From Rhizaria sp. SCN 62-66 (taxonomy: Eukaryota; Rhizaria, unplaced), in the NCBI GenBank assembly GCA_001724265.1, contig MEDY01000041.1, positions 1-64,000 of the forward strand: a DNA stretch of 64,000 bases, given 5' to 3'. Below, one piece after another: positions 1 through 11,058 of the stretch (positions are counted from its first letter, which is position 1; the number at the start of each line of letters is the position of its first letter). Made by a program: the position numbers and the translations under genes. The notes beneath the pieces were generated by a model. The model worked only from the letters and a program-made list of their open reading frames with translations. It ran no database searches and was not told the DNA's origin.

Positions 1-545
1 TTTTTTTTTTCTGCGGCGCTCTCGCTAACTTTCCCGCCCCCTCTGCTGCACTCCGCGTACATTTTTTTTTGTGGTCCGCGCGCGTCTAGGGCCTCAGCAG
101 CGAGTTTCCGCGCATCACACCAAATGTCACCTCCCCGTGTCCGACCCACAGCTGCGGTCCGCCACTGCTGTCGGTCACTCAGGCCACTGCCACTCTGTCT
201 GGACCACACCTGCCCCGACATCGGGGTACGTACTGTACGACGGACATGTGAGACTAATACACAAACGTGTACAACAACAACAACAACTGAACAAAAAATA
301 CTAGTACTAGTACTGTACATGTAAGTATATCAGACGACGTTGCACAGTTTCGCTTTCATAGTAATAGAAACAAGGTCATCACTTGAGCAAGATTAGATAT
401 TGCAGCTTCACTTTATTTTGCATTCTCTTAGTTGCTTTGTGAAAAAAATCGGCTAGATAATCAAAATTAAATTGACATAAGTCAAGTCACACTAAGTATA
501 TAATTCTTTCATCATGAGCACAAATTCTCTCTTCACAGACTGTTG
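1..545. other. Left-edge non-genic stretch
   Basis: The first 230 bases are GC-rich and flanked by T-runs, and the rest is AT-rich. A GTACGT, the usual 5' splice site of this window, occurs near 225 on the + strand, and a pyrimidine-rich acceptor-like CAG lies near 538. The end of a + strand exon entering from outside is therefore possible. Neither short reading frame across it (from 71 and from 124) resembles a known protein, so no gene is called. Confidence 0.3.
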
Positions 546-3065
546 TCATGCCCGCTTGCGTCCTCCCAGTGCAGACCCGCCACTGCCGCCACTGTGGGCC
601 GCAGGCAGCGCGAATGCCGGCAGTCGCGCGCCTGCCGTGAGGAGCCCCGCAATCGCCTCGTCAATGCTGTCGTGAGTCTGCGCACCAGTGTCATGTTCCT
701 CTGCCACATCAGAAGCACCACCGCCAGCGTGGCCATCATCATCGTTGATAGCGCCAGCAGCAGCAACGCGAGCGGCAAGAGGCGCCGCAGTGAGTGCGTT
801 CACAGTGCGAGCGCCGTCGTAAACAGCAGAGTGCGGCGCAGTGTTGTCTCGGCTGTAATGAAAGTCATGCTCGTCAGGTTCGTCGTCGCTGTCGACAAGA
901 TGTTGGTTCCCGTGACTACGGCCATTGACGTCGTCGTCGTCGTCATTATCTCCATTGTTACGGTAACGGTCAAAGTCGTCATCTGACGGTGACTGCGACA
1001 GAGCATCATCGTTCTCATCGCTGCCTTCGGAGCCCTGTCCCATTGCCATCTCAGCGCCATACTCGGCCTCCAGCACCCCCAGCGCCTGCGCGCGCTCGGC
1101 GGCCACGGCGGCCCCTCGGCGCGCGCGCGCGGCCGCGACCGCCGCGGCCTCAGCCGCCGCGGCCTCAGCAAGCTCCGCAGCAGCCGTAGCGGCCGTCGCA
1201 GCGGCGTCTCTGGCCGCACTGTCACGCCAATCAGTCCCGCCATCCCCAGCGCTGTTGTTGCGAACATCACTATGGTCGTTCTCTCTGCTACTGACGTGAT
1301 TGTTCTTGTTATCTTTGTTCGCGTCGTTATCGTCCTCGCTGTCGCCGCCGTGCTCCGGATCACCTAATTGCTCCAGCGCACGCAGCGCCGCGCTCAGCTC
1401 ATCCTGCGGCGTGGGGAACTGGTGCGGCGGCCAGTCAAAGTACGGGTTGGCCTCGATCTCGGCGAACGTCACCGCCGTGCTCTCGCCGGCACCAGCGCCG
1501 CCACCACCCGCGTGGCCACCACCCGCGGCGCCCTTTGCTCTGTTGCTGCTGCTGTTGCTGCCGTTGTTGTTGTTGCTACTGTTGCCTCGGGTCGGGCTGG
1601 GGCTGAGTGAGCGGCCCCCGCGCGCGCTGGTAGCCCCGCCAGTCTTGCTCCTCGCACTGCCGCGCGCGCTATTGGGGCCAGCGCCGCTTGCGAGGTCTTC
1701 ACGGGCTTTGCGGGTGGCGTGTGAGGCCACAGCGGCGTTATACGCGGCCTCTTCGGCGACTGCAACAGCCATTGAGCGCGCTGCGTCAAACAACGGCTTC
1801 AAAACTACATGTGAGCGGAACAAAGCAAAATACGTCGTAATGATGTGACCGGTGAGCATACTAGTATTACATCATATTAATAGGAAGTGAATATCACATA
1901 AGAAGGAAATCTACACACAAAATAAACAACAAAGCATTAAAACTACGTTGTATATGCCTCACGCGTCTGTCGTACGTACCCAGATGTTCTTCGGCAACAA
2001 CGTAGACGCTGAGTGCGCGGAGCCGATTGAACAGACAGGCCATGAGGTCGCCGGCGGCACGGCAGGCGAGTGTGACGAGGAAGCCTGAGTGAAAGCGCAG
2101 ACGCAGCAGCAGGCGCGAGCGGGCTTCAAACCAAACGTCGACCAAGTCACGCAGAGGCAGGTCCAGACAGAGCGGCAGCGGCAGTGGCGGAAGAGAAATA
2201 GCTGTGAGCGACTGCTGCTGCTGCTGCTGCGGGTCAGCGTCACCAGATTGCGGGGCCGCAGGAACAGCGGGGGTGTTTAGCGCGGCCATAACCTGTTGCG
2301 GGGACAAAGCAAGTTGTGTGTGTTTTGAGTAAAGTTCGAGTTGTACCATGGAAACGAATTATCAAATCAATAAATACCTGAGCGTTTTCAGATAGGTACC
2401 CTAAGGTTTATGACTGGATAGACACTGCATTGGCATTTCTTAAAGTCATGACACGTCATTTCATATATATAAGACTAATTACTATTAGTTTAACTTTGAA
2501 ATGACTTTTGAGCTGTCTTCAAAGTTAAAAGAATCGCGATGAGAAAAAAAGCTTCCCCCTCTGACACACTCACAAAGCAACGTACGTCGTCGTGAATGGA
2601 CATCATAACCGGCACGCCCGTCACTTTACTGATCTCGACGCTCCCGGCGCCCGCCGCCGCGGCTGCGGCCGCCCCGCCCCTGGTGACGGCTTCTGCGTGC
2701 TGCCGCAGCTTGGCGACGCGGAAGCGCGCAGCGTCGCAGGCGCGGTAGAAGCGGACGGCGCCGTGCTCCAGATGGACCTCGACGCGCGTGGCGAGCGCGG
2801 CGGCGGGCCACAGCGCCTGGCCAGCCGCGCGCAGCACGTGCGCGTCAAAGATGCGCGGCCGCGAGAGGTCGTCGACGAGCCCCTGCGGGTAGGCAGTGCG
2901 CGGCAGCGGGGACGGCTCCGACAGGGCGATGCCGACCTTGAACAGCACGCCCGCAGGCTTGCCGTCCAGCGCGCGCGCGGTCAGCCAGGGCGGCAGCGCG
3001 TGGTGCGGGCGCGCGCCGTCACGCACGCGGGGCGTGGCCGCCGCAGCCGCGGAGGCGCGGGACAT
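546..3065 (-). CDS. Unrecognised three-exon protein with acidic, low-complexity C-terminal half
   Basis: I do not recognise this protein. The model is exon 1 at 3065-2586, exon 2 at 2292-1980 and exon 3 at 1804-546, giving 683 residues and a TGA stop. Both introns begin GTACGT. They end CAACAG and CATGTAG, and join in phase 0 and phase 1. Exons 1 and 2 (about 265 residues) look folded, with Leu- and Arg-rich helical stretches. Exon 3 is Ala-, Asn-, Ser- and Asp-rich and probably disordered. The ATG at 3065 is the first in frame; the frame stays open upstream to a TGA at 3327-3329 without another ATG. A 5' exon is therefore possible, because an acceptor-like CTCAG lies near 3295. No signal peptide or membrane span is evident. 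The next gene on the same strand is SRP68, about 700 bases upstream. Confidence 0.6.
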
Positions 3066-3764
3066 GAAGCGCGAGAGAGAAGAACAAGCGATAGACTTGA
3101 GCGGGACAAGGACGCTGGCAGGAGTTGTGTTGGTTGTGGCGACAGCGTCGAGAGGCGTGCACAGGCAGCGTGATGTCGCAGCGGTCTGATGTAATACAGG
3201 GCGCAACAAGAAGTTGTGTGCGGTTCTATGAGGTTGAGTGGCAGAAGGTGGAGTTGGAGTGAGTTGAGGAAGCAGGGCGCCAGTCAGTCTTCTGAGGTAA
3301 GATATTTCGAGTGCTTTGAGCGAACATCATAAAGTCCACTAATATTATAAGAAAATCACAGCTCAAATATAAAAGTCTACTTGTCATTTATACCACATCG
3401 CCCCTGACGGAAAACTCGTCGAGGTATCTCGTCATGTTTAAACCTCATGCTCGCTCATCAACGCACAGAACACGAGTGACATGTGTGACAACAGTCACCA
3501 TGGTGAGGACGCCTCATGCAATCAAGAGTGGAATGACAGAGTATCAATATAGAAGTACCTTCTTCGTCGAAATTGTTAAACATTTAATTTGTATGAAATA
3601 AGCCTTAATTTAACTACACATGAGGAGAGTAGTACACAGAAGAAAGCCTCCCAACTGACCCTCTCCGCTACATGAGCGTGTTCTTACACACACAAAAAAG
3701 CTAGTTGAAGAGAGTTGGTCGCAAATAGGTGTTATTTGTTTCATAAACCGACCTTACGCCCTCT
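3066..3764. other. Intergenic region between SRP68 and the unrecognised gene
   Basis: This is AT-rich sequence holding the 3' flank of SRP68 and the presumed promoter of the gene at 546-3065. No coding-like composition, RNA gene or repeat is visible. Confidence 0.5.
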
Positions 3765-5867
3765 TCAACCCCAGATGCGCGACCAGAAGGAGCCCCCCTG
3801 TGCCTCCTCGGCCTTGTTGCCGCTGGCCGCGGCCTGCGGGGCCTCGCCGCTGCCGCTGGCGGAGGTGTCGAGGTACGCGAAGCCGTTGCCGGCGATGTCG
3901 AACAGGAAGGGCTTCGAAGCCGCGGGCACAAGCACGGGCGGGATGGCCACTAGGTCGAACTGGCGCCCCACCGCGCCCGCATCGAACGCCTCCAGACGGT
4001 CCATCAGCGGCGCCGTGTGCGCTGCGGCACCGGCATTCGCGCCACCAGCACTGCTACTGCCGCTGCTGCTGCTGGCGCTGCCGTTGGCAAGAGCGACGCC
4101 GGCAAGGCCCTCGCGCAGCGCGGCGGTCCTGGCGAGCTCCCTCTGCAGGACGCCGACGCGCGCCTTAACCCCCGCGGCCTCGCACGCGGCCTCGACGCCC
4201 GTCACCAGGTCCAGGTCGCTCACGAGGACGGACCCGCCCGCCGCGGCCGCGCCCGCCGCGCGCAGCGCCGCGGAGGCCTGCTGGCACCGAAGCTGGCAGC
4301 GGCCAAAGAGCGCGAGCGCCTCGCTAGGCCGGTGCGCGGCGGCGTAAGAGAGCGCGAGGAAGTAGACGCGCACGGCCGAAAAGGCGAGCTTGCGCGCGGG
4401 CAGGCTCGCCAGCCGCTCGCCATTGTCGCTCTCAGTCGTCGCCGTAGTCGCAGAGGCGGAGGAGGAGCCGACCGCGGCGTCGACGCCGCTGGCCTCGCTC
4501 TCGATGTCGGCGATGTTCTGCAGCAAGCGGTCGTACACGGTCACTAGCGCCGAGGGTTTGAGCGTCAGGCGCACGACGTTGCCGGCCGCAGCCGCGGCGC
4601 GGGCGGCGACGGCACCCTTCTCAAACTTGCGCGTAAGCGCGAGCGCGGTGCCGATGTTGCGCTCGAGCGTGGCCGACAGCCGGTGCACGTCGATGTAGTT
4701 CTTGAGCACCTGCAGCGCGCGCGCCTCGGCGACCACGGCCTCGGTCTTGACCTTGGCCTGTTGCAGCTCTTTGAGCGCGGCGCGCACCACCGCGCCCGCG
4801 TCGTCGTACACCGAGGCCAGCTTGTTGTACAGCGCGTTCTCGCTGTTGCCCGGAGCACTCGCAACAGCGCTCGCGTTGCCGGCGTTGGCGTTGGCGGTGT
4901 CGGCGTCGACGTTCTCGCTGCCGCGCGAGTCATCGACGCGCTTGAGCCGGTCATCGAGCCGCACGCGGAGCTTCTTTGCCTCGAGCAGCAGCACGCGCAG
5001 CTTCTCGCTCTGCACGGGCGCCGTGTGGCCGCGCCAGACGACCTCCTGCAGCTGCGCGCCATCGCTCTTGAGCGTCTGCTCGACCATGGCGCGCAGCCGC
5101 GCCTGGAGCTGCTCATCGCCGGCGCCCGTGTCGGCCGACAGCAGTTCCATTAGCGCCGCCGCGGCCTCGGGGTCGGCGCTGCGGAGCTGGGCGCCGCAGA
5201 GCGAGAGCAGCATGGCGATCTGCTGCGAGCGCTCGACACAGAGCGCCTTCAGGTCCAGGTCGGCCACGGCGGCGACCTGCTTGAGCACGGCGTCGGCGCG
5301 CGTGAAGAGCGCGGCCGCCGCGGCCCAGTCCTCCGTCTCGAGCTTGTGGCAACCCGAGAGCCAGTCGGCGTAGGCCTGCGTCTGCAGCTGCGTGGCGGCC
5401 GAGGCCGTGCTCTGCGCGAGCGCGAGCGCGGCGCGCGCGTGAGCTGCGGCCTTGGCGAGGCGGCGCACGATGTGCAGACGGCGCGTGTTCTTGTAGTTGT
5501 CCTCAGCCGACTGCTCGGCCTGCATCTCCAGCGCGTACGCCCACGCGCGCTCGGCCTGGACGAGTGGGAGCGTGAGGTGGTCGACCGTGGCGCACTCCTT
5601 GGCGGCCACGTCGCGGCGCTTGTAGCTCTTGGGCTTGTTGGTCGCCTGCAGCAGCTTCAGCAGCGTCCGGATCCGGTGCAGGCGCCGCGTGCAGTAGTGA
5701 TGGTAGCGGATGTACTGGCCGTCCTTAAGGCCGTTGCGCTGCTGCTGGCGCTTGAGATACTTGAGCACGTCCAGGTGCAGAGGGCTACCGATCGTCGTGG
5801 TTGAGGCTGCGACTGTGGCGGAGTCAGCGTCACTCATCTGCTGCTGAGTTTGAGCAGGGCTCGACAT
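3765..5867 (-). CDS. SRP68: Signal recognition particle subunit SRP68
   Basis: SRP68 binds 7S RNA together with SRP72 and helps form the elongation-arrest and translocation end of the cytosolic particle that targets ribosomes to the ER. The 700-residue product from the ATG at 5867 is one exon and ends in TGA. The diagnostic part is near residues 48-67, where the family's KDGQY-x-RYHHYCTRRL motif is kept. It is followed by the Arg/Lys-rich RNA-binding helices and long Ala-rich helical repeats. Human SRP68 is about 627 residues; the excess here is in Asn/Ala-rich insertions toward the middle and C-terminus. The frame is open for another 16 codons upstream but without an ATG, and an acceptor-like CCACAG sits just before the chosen ATG, so a 5' UTR intron is possible. 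The gene is divergent from the methyltransferase gene at 6491. Confidence 0.92.
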   Translation of the reverse strand: MSSPAQTQQQMSDADSATVAASTTTIGSPLHLDVLKYLKRQQQRNGLKDGQYIRYHHYCTRRLHRIRTLLKLLQATNKPKSYKRRDVAAKECATVDHLTLPLVQAERAWAYALEMQAEQSAEDNYKNTRRLHIVRRLAKAAAHARAALALAQSTASAATQLQTQAYADWLSGCHKLETEDWAAAAALFTRADAVLKQVAAVADLDLKALCVERSQQIAMLLSLCGAQLRSADPEAAAALMELLSADTGAGDEQLQARLRAMVEQTLKSDGAQLQEVVWRGHTAPVQSEKLRVLLLEAKKLRVRLDDRLKRVDDSRGSENVDADTANANAGNASAVASAPGNSENALYNKLASVYDDAGAVVRAALKELQQAKVKTEAVVAEARALQVLKNYIDVHRLSATLERNIGTALALTRKFEKGAVAARAAAAAGNVVRLTLKPSALVTVYDRLLQNIADIESEASGVDAAVGSSSASATTATTESDNGERLASLPARKLAFSAVRVYFLALSYAAAHRPSEALALFGRCQLRCQQASAALRAAGAAAAGGSVLVSDLDLVTGVEAACEAAGVKARVGVLQRELARTAALREGLAGVALANGSASSSSGSSSAGGANAGAAAHTAPLMDRLEAFDAGAVGRQFDLVAIPPVLVPAASKPFLFDIAGNGFAYLDTSASGSGEAPQAAASGNKAEEAQGGSFWSRIWG

Positions 5868-6490
5868 CTCAGTGCTGTGGACAGAAGAGCAAAAAGGGGC
5901 GTTGTGTGGCGACAAGAGATTGTAGAGTCAGATGGGTATGGCGCAAAATAGAGCGGGTGAGCAGAGAGGAGTGAGTGAGTGAGTCAGATGAGAGCGATAA
6001 GGTGGGGAAACGACGAGAGTGCGCGGGGATATTGGAGGGATAAATCAGGTTCTTATCAAGTATCTTAAAAATATAGTAAACAAAAACAAGTTTAGTACCA
6101 AGAAAAAGTGTCAACAGACCAGTTGGCGGTTGATAGAAGCCTCGCGAGACGTCCCAAGATATGCTGAATCACTCGCTGGCTGGGCCCAAAGTCAAGCCGT
6201 GGTCGATCCGTACACAGGGACTTGACTGGCGGCCTTCTCTGATCACCATATATCTCCACAGTCCTTCCGATAATAGAACTATCATTGCGAAGTCCAAGAA
6301 CAAGGATGTGGATTAGCTCTTAATTGTTAATTGGTCACGCTAAAGTCGAAGTATTTGTCTCAATACGGCTTTATTCCGATCGACGCTTCACTCACTCACC
6401 ACACATTCTTTCGCACACGCACCGTCCTCACCACGCCCGTTCCTGTTTGCTTCTCAGCTTCCCGCAGCTCGTGCGCGTTCTTGCCCTCGC
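5868..6490. promoter_or_regulatory. Shared upstream region of SRP68 (-) and the LCM-family gene (+)
   Basis: This is a divergent intergenic region of about 620 bases that must contain both promoters. I see no clear TATA element and no RNA gene. A palindromic TCGCGA lies near 6147. Confidence 0.4.
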
Positions 6491-9400
6491 ATGAGCTCGA
6501 ACTTTGCGCCCGACACGGTGCAGTTCAGCGCCCGCCTAACGGCGCGTATCCGCATGGCCGAGGCCGCGCGGCCGTTCCCGCTCGTGCAGGACGCCGTGGC
6601 GCCGCTCTTCGGCGGCAACGAGTCCGTCTCGTCCTCCTTTGACCACACGCACTTCCTGTACCGCCGCATGGCCTCGCTGTTTAAGCGCGACTTCCCCGCG
6701 GCGCAGTTCCCGCACCTGGGCGCGACGGCGGCGTGCCCCGCGGACCCGGCTTTCGTGACGGCGTACCGCTCCTTCTCGCGCCGCCTGCGCCGCCGCCGCG
6801 CGCTGCTGCCGCACATCCCCGTGCGCACGCGCATCTTCGACGAAGTGACGACGCACTGGCTGCGGCAGGTCGACGCGCACAACGCGGACCGCCGCGCGCA
6901 GGGTCTGGCGCCGCTGCCGGCGCAGGTCGTCATCCTTGGGGCCGGTTTCGACTCGAGGGCGTACCGGCTCCCCATCTTTGGCGACGACAGTGTCACCAGC
7001 GACAGCACGCAGAGCAGCGACGTGAGCGCCAGCAATGAGAGCAGTGGCGCCGCGAGTGCGCAGAGCGGCGACAACACCAATACCAGTGTCGAGGGGACGC
7101 GTTTCGAGCGCGTGACCGTGTTCGAGGTCGACCAGCACGACGTCCTGGCTTACAAGCAGTCCGTGCTCTCGCCTTCGACACCCTTCCCGCAGACCGTGTA
7201 CCCGCGCGGACACCCCGCCCGCGCCAGTGGCAGCGCGCCGCAGTCTGCGGACTCTGCCACAGGGACTACCACTGACACTGCGAGTGCAAGTGCCGAGACT
7301 GTGGAGAGTGACCCTGCGTACCCACGCGTTCCCGTGATCCGCGTCGTGGGCGACCTGGCGACGCGGTCGGCCCCCGAGAAGCCGCTGCTGCTGGTCAAAT
7401 GGCGCTCGCAGGAACGCCAGCGCCAGCAGGCGTCAGAGGCCGCCACTGTCAATACTGCCGCAGAGGCTGCTGCTGCCGCTCCAGCGGCGACGACGACAGA
7501 CGTCAACGCCGCGACTGCGAGAGCGAGTGCTACTGCGGCCGCGGCCGTGCGTGTGGCGGTCACGACCGAGGCGGACCTCGTCGCCGCGGCGCGCGGCCAC
7601 CCCGTCCCCGAGGGCTTCCGGGAGATCTCGATCTGGAACGGCAACAAGCATGGCGACATCACCCCCTCGTACCTTGCGCTGCTGGCCGCAGAGAAGGAGC
7701 AGGAGCAGCAGCGAAAGCTCGACGGCCACAGCGCTCCGACTGCTGCTGCTACTGCGACTGCGTTTGGTGCTGAGGCTGAGGCTGTGTCTGCCCCCGAGAA
7801 CATGGGGGGCGAGGAGAACCTGGGCAGCACGAGTACGGGCATGAGTACCAGTACCGGCGCCGAAGTCACCGTGGGCGCCGGTCTGGTCGACATGGTGAGC
7901 GGCTCCACGGGCGTCACCGGCGACAGCATCACCTACCGCGCCGCGCCGCGCAACCGGCAGAACAAGAACTCCTTTGCAGCCCCCGGCGCCGCGGCTGCCG
8001 CGGCCGCCGCCGCCGAGGCCGCCGCGACGGCCGCCGCCGCGGCCGCGGCCGCCGCGCTGCCGGGCGTGTCGGCCGCGGACGTGCCTGTGATCCCGCGCGC
8101 ATCGTGGCTGCTGTCCCTGCTCGCGCGCGGGTACGTGCCCAGCCGCCCGACGCTCTTCCTCGCCGAAGGGCTGTTCATGTACCTGCGGCCGTGCCACACC
8201 GCCGAGCTCTTCCCTATGCTCGGGCGCCTCTGCCAGGGCCACCCGCTGTCGTCGCTGCTGGCGGACCACTACTCTGCGCACGCCTCGCTGTCGGGCGCCG
8301 CCTACTACGACATCTTCTGCTCGGGGCTTGACCGCGAGGAGGTGGTGCCCACGCTCGTGCCCAGGTTTTCGCACTACAAGCTCGGCGTCATGGCGCCCGC
8401 GCGCTTCGTGCCCGTGCCCGCCGCCGCCCGCCGCAAGAGCAAAAACAAGAGCAATGGTAAGAATAACAAGAACACTGTGAAGCCTGAGTCAGAGACAGAG
8501 TCAACGGCGATGCATGACAGTCCTAGCTCTGCGTTTGCCGGCGGCCACGGCGTGAGCGGCTACACGGCGGGCTCCGCGGTCGCGCTGGCGGACTTGCCCG
8601 ATCTTGCCGACTTCCTGCGCTGCCCCTGGGCGCGCGTCGACGTCTCTGCGGGCGCCACGCTGCCTGACGTGGCCGACTACTGTGTCACCGAGGACATCGC
8701 CGCCGCAGAGGCCGTGCGGCTGCGCGAGACCGCCGCCGCCGAGACAGACTCTCGCGCCACCGCCGCGCTTGAGACTGTTGCTGAGACTGCGAATGACAAC
8801 GAGACTACTGTGGACGACAGAGCGGAGAGGGGGGTGGTCGCGACAACCGCGGGCGCCGTCGGCATCGGCCGCGCGAGCCACTTCGGCCGCGACGTCAAGG
8901 CGTGCCGCCCGATGCTGTGCGCCGCATGCACCGACAAGCGCTACAACAACAACAACAACAGCAGCAACGCGGACAACAACAGTGACAATGCCACCGCTGC
9001 GACTGTCAGCAGCAACGCGGACAGCAAGAGCAGCAGCGGCGCTCTCGTGAGCAACCACAACATCAACGCCTTCGTGAGCGACAACGCCCGCCTTGCTCCC
9101 CGCCCCGGCGCTGCTTGCTCCTCGGGCGCTGGTGGTGTTTTATGCGCCGACTGCGCCTCGTGCCTACAGTGCGCGGCGGTGCCTGGCGAGGCGTGCTGCC
9201 TGGCCGACTCGGTCCGCGTGCGCCGCCTCGCGCTGGGCCGCGTGGGCCGCCGCAAGGAGGTCTTTAACGACCAGGTGTCGGACTCGGAGCTGGAGGAGAG
9301 AGCAGGCAGAGACGACGGGCGCGGCGGCGTCATGAGGTTGTTCCCCACGGCCGACGCGGCGGCCACTGCGGCGCTGGGCAAGCGCGGCCGCGTCCGCAGG

Positions 9401-10600
9401 GCGCGCACGGGCAGCATTGCCAACATCTTCGAGAGCGGCAGCGACGACGACGACGAGGGCGACAGCGGCAGCGACACCGACGGCGTCGACCTCGACAGTG
9501 ATGATGACTACGACAGCGGGAGCGACGGCGAGAGCGCGGGCGGCGACCACGGCGGTTTTGGTAACAACATGAACACCGATACCACCGTCAACAAGAGCAC
9601 TGCGAACGGCGAGAACGCTGACGTCGCGCTCTCGCAGACTCCCAACGCCGCCGCGGGTGCTACGACTGCCGCGGGTTCGCAGCCGAGCCCGCAGGCGCAC
9701 TCGCCGTCGACTCACCAGTCCAAGCGCGCGCGCATCGCTGTCCCAGCGGTTTCGCTCTCTGCAACCAGCGACGGTAGCACGGGTACAGCGAACACGGAGA
9801 TCGCCGCGAGTGCGCGTGCGGGTCGTACAGTGCACGCTGTGACCTGGGAGCCGACCGCGCACCGCGCCGCGTTCGACGTCCCCCTGACGCTCACCGACGG
9901 CGCCAACACGTGGACTCTGCCCCCCGTCGACTGCTGCAACTTCTTCCGCCACAAGTCAGCGTGCCCCGCGAGCGTCAAGGCGCTGCGCCGCTCCTATGAC
10001 TTCCACGCGCTCGTGGCCCGCGAGGCGCGCCGCCGCGCCGCGCGAGAGCAGCGCGAGATGCGCCGCAAGATGCGCCGGATCCGCAACAGGCTTAACAAGT
10101 CGAGTGGCGATGACGCGGCGACCAACGAGGCCGGGACCGCTGCGGAGATCGCGGCGGCCGTGGCGGCGGCCGAGCCCGAGCCGCGCGAGTCGCTCAGGGG
10201 CGAGCTGGAGCTCAGGTGGTCGGCGGCGACGGTCGCTGCACTTGCTCAGACGCTCCTGCCGCCTGCCTCTGCTGCTGCCTCCACTGCCAATGTCACCGAG
10301 ACTGCGACTGGGACAGCGACTGAGACTGCTGTTGAGGCCGACGCCGCGGCTGTGTCCGAGTCGACTGCTGAGGCTGCCGAGGAGGGTAACGCCGACACTG
10401 ACAACCGCAACAACAACAACAGTGCTTGCGGCAAGGGCAGCAACAAGAAGGGCAAGGAGAACAACCCTCTGTGGGGCAAGCACAAGGCGCCGGGCGGCGG
10501 CAAGAAGCAGCAGCAGAGTGTGAAGCGCGTAGCGGGCGCGTGTCGCTGCATCCCCACCGTCAAGCGCGTCGAGTGCCTTGTCATCTGGGTCAAGGCTTGA
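6491..10600 (+). CDS. Leucine carboxyl methyltransferase family protein with giant insertions
   Basis: This is an SAM-dependent methyltransferase of the leucine carboxyl methyltransferase (LCM) family, which includes the PP2A methyltransferase LCMT1 and the wybutosine enzyme TYW4. It is a single exon of 1369 residues ending in TGA. The SAM-binding loop GAGFDSRAYR lies at about 150-159, the acidic strand FEVDQHDV near 211-218, and the family EGLFMYL motif near 558-565. About 340 mostly Ala- and Thr-rich residues separate the last two, whereas a normal LCM domain is about 300 residues in total. Beyond the catalytic core are two Cys-rich clusters (near 800-812 and 875-905), an acidic Asp/Ser tract and a basic C-terminus. 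No kelch repeats like those of TYW4 are visible. The substrate cannot be chosen from sequence alone. Transcription is divergent from SRP68. Confidence 0.85.
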   Translation: MSSNFAPDTVQFSARLTARIRMAEAARPFPLVQDAVAPLFGGNESVSSSFDHTHFLYRRMASLFKRDFPAAQFPHLGATAACPADPAFVTAYRSFSRRLRRRRALLPHIPVRTRIFDEVTTHWLRQVDAHNADRRAQGLAPLPAQVVILGAGFDSRAYRLPIFGDDSVTSDSTQSSDVSASNESSGAASAQSGDNTNTSVEGTRFERVTVFEVDQHDVLAYKQSVLSPSTPFPQTVYPRGHPARASGSAPQSADSATGTTTDTASASAETVESDPAYPRVPVIRVVGDLATRSAPEKPLLLVKWRSQERQRQQASEAATVNTAAEAAAAAPAATTTDVNAATARASATAAAAVRVAVTTEADLVAAARGHPVPEGFREISIWNGNKHGDITPSYLALLAAEKEQEQQRKLDGHSAPTAAATATAFGAEAEAVSAPENMGGEENLGSTSTGMSTSTGAEVTVGAGLVDMVSGSTGVTGDSITYRAAPRNRQNKNSFAAPGAAAAAAAAAEAAATAAAAAAAAALPGVSAADVPVIPRASWLLSLLARGYVPSRPTLFLAEGLFMYLRPCHTAELFPMLGRLCQGHPLSSLLADHYSAHASLSGAAYYDIFCSGLDREEVVPTLVPRFSHYKLGVMAPARFVPVPAAARRKSKNKSNGKNNKNTVKPESETESTAMHDSPSSAFAGGHGVSGYTAGSAVALADLPDLADFLRCPWARVDVSAGATLPDVADYCVTEDIAAAEAVRLRETAAAETDSRATAALETVAETANDNETTVDDRAERGVVATTAGAVGIGRASHFGRDVKACRPMLCAACTDKRYNNNNNSSNADNNSDNATAATVSSNADSKSSSGALVSNHNINAFVSDNARLAPRPGAACSSGAGGVLCADCASCLQCAAVPGEACCLADSVRVRRLALGRVGRRKEVFNDQVSDSELEERAGRDDGRGGVMRLFPTADAAATAALGKRGRVRRARTGSIANIFESGSDDDDEGDSGSDTDGVDLDSDDDYDSGSDGESAGGDHGGFGNNMNTDTTVNKSTANGENADVALSQTPNAAAGATTAAGSQPSPQAHSPSTHQSKRARIAVPAVSLSATSDGSTGTANTEIAASARAGRTVHAVTWEPTAHRAAFDVPLTLTDGANTWTLPPVDCCNFFRHKSACPASVKALRRSYDFHALVAREARRRAAREQREMRRKMRRIRNRLNKSSGDDAATNEAGTAAEIAAAVAAAEPEPRESLRGELELRWSAATVAALAQTLLPPASAAASTANVTETATGTATETAVEADAAAVSESTAEAAEEGNADTDNRNNNNSACGKGSNKKGKENNPLWGKHKAPGGGKKQQQSVKRVAGACRCIPTVKRVECLVIWVKA

Positions 10601-11058
10601 GTGGGGCCACCAGTCTGGAGGTGCGCCGCTTTCGCGAAGCACTTGTTGTGGTTGTGACGACTTGCAGCAGTGATGTATGATGAATGCGTTTTAATGTTAT
10701 TTTTTGCGTTACTGTTGTGATTTTTACTTCTATAAGAAATATCCACAATTAGATTCGATATGTTAGATTTGTCGTGTATTGTTTTCTTTTTGTCAATAGT
10801 GACGAGCTCGAGGCCAACTGTGACCTTCGATCGCGCAATTAAAGCGTTTGTAACTACACCGCGTGTCTATATAAGTTATCTAGATAAAACAAACTTAATT
10901 ACTCTTATTAATAAAGAACAACACTCATTCGAACAATAATCAATCTTTCAAATGGTTCGTCACCATATTGTAATGAACCAGGTCTCGAGTACTGGAGAAT
11001 GCTTGCACACAACTATGCATTGCGAGAAATGCGATTATGTTAATGGCGTAGCAAGAGT
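10601..11058. other. Convergent intergenic region
   Basis: This AT-rich 3' flank is shared by the + strand methyltransferase gene and the - strand gene ending at 11059. AATAAA-like sequences occur near 10909. No gene is seen. Confidence 0.5.

Noticed and set aside
1861-1975. Alternative second intron of the 546-3065 gene, GTACGA at 1975 to ACTAG at 1861
   Set aside because: Phase-compatible, but the pair GTACGT at 1979 with CATGTAG at 1805 is also in phase, has the usual donor and a better pyrimidine tract, and removes AT-rich sequence.
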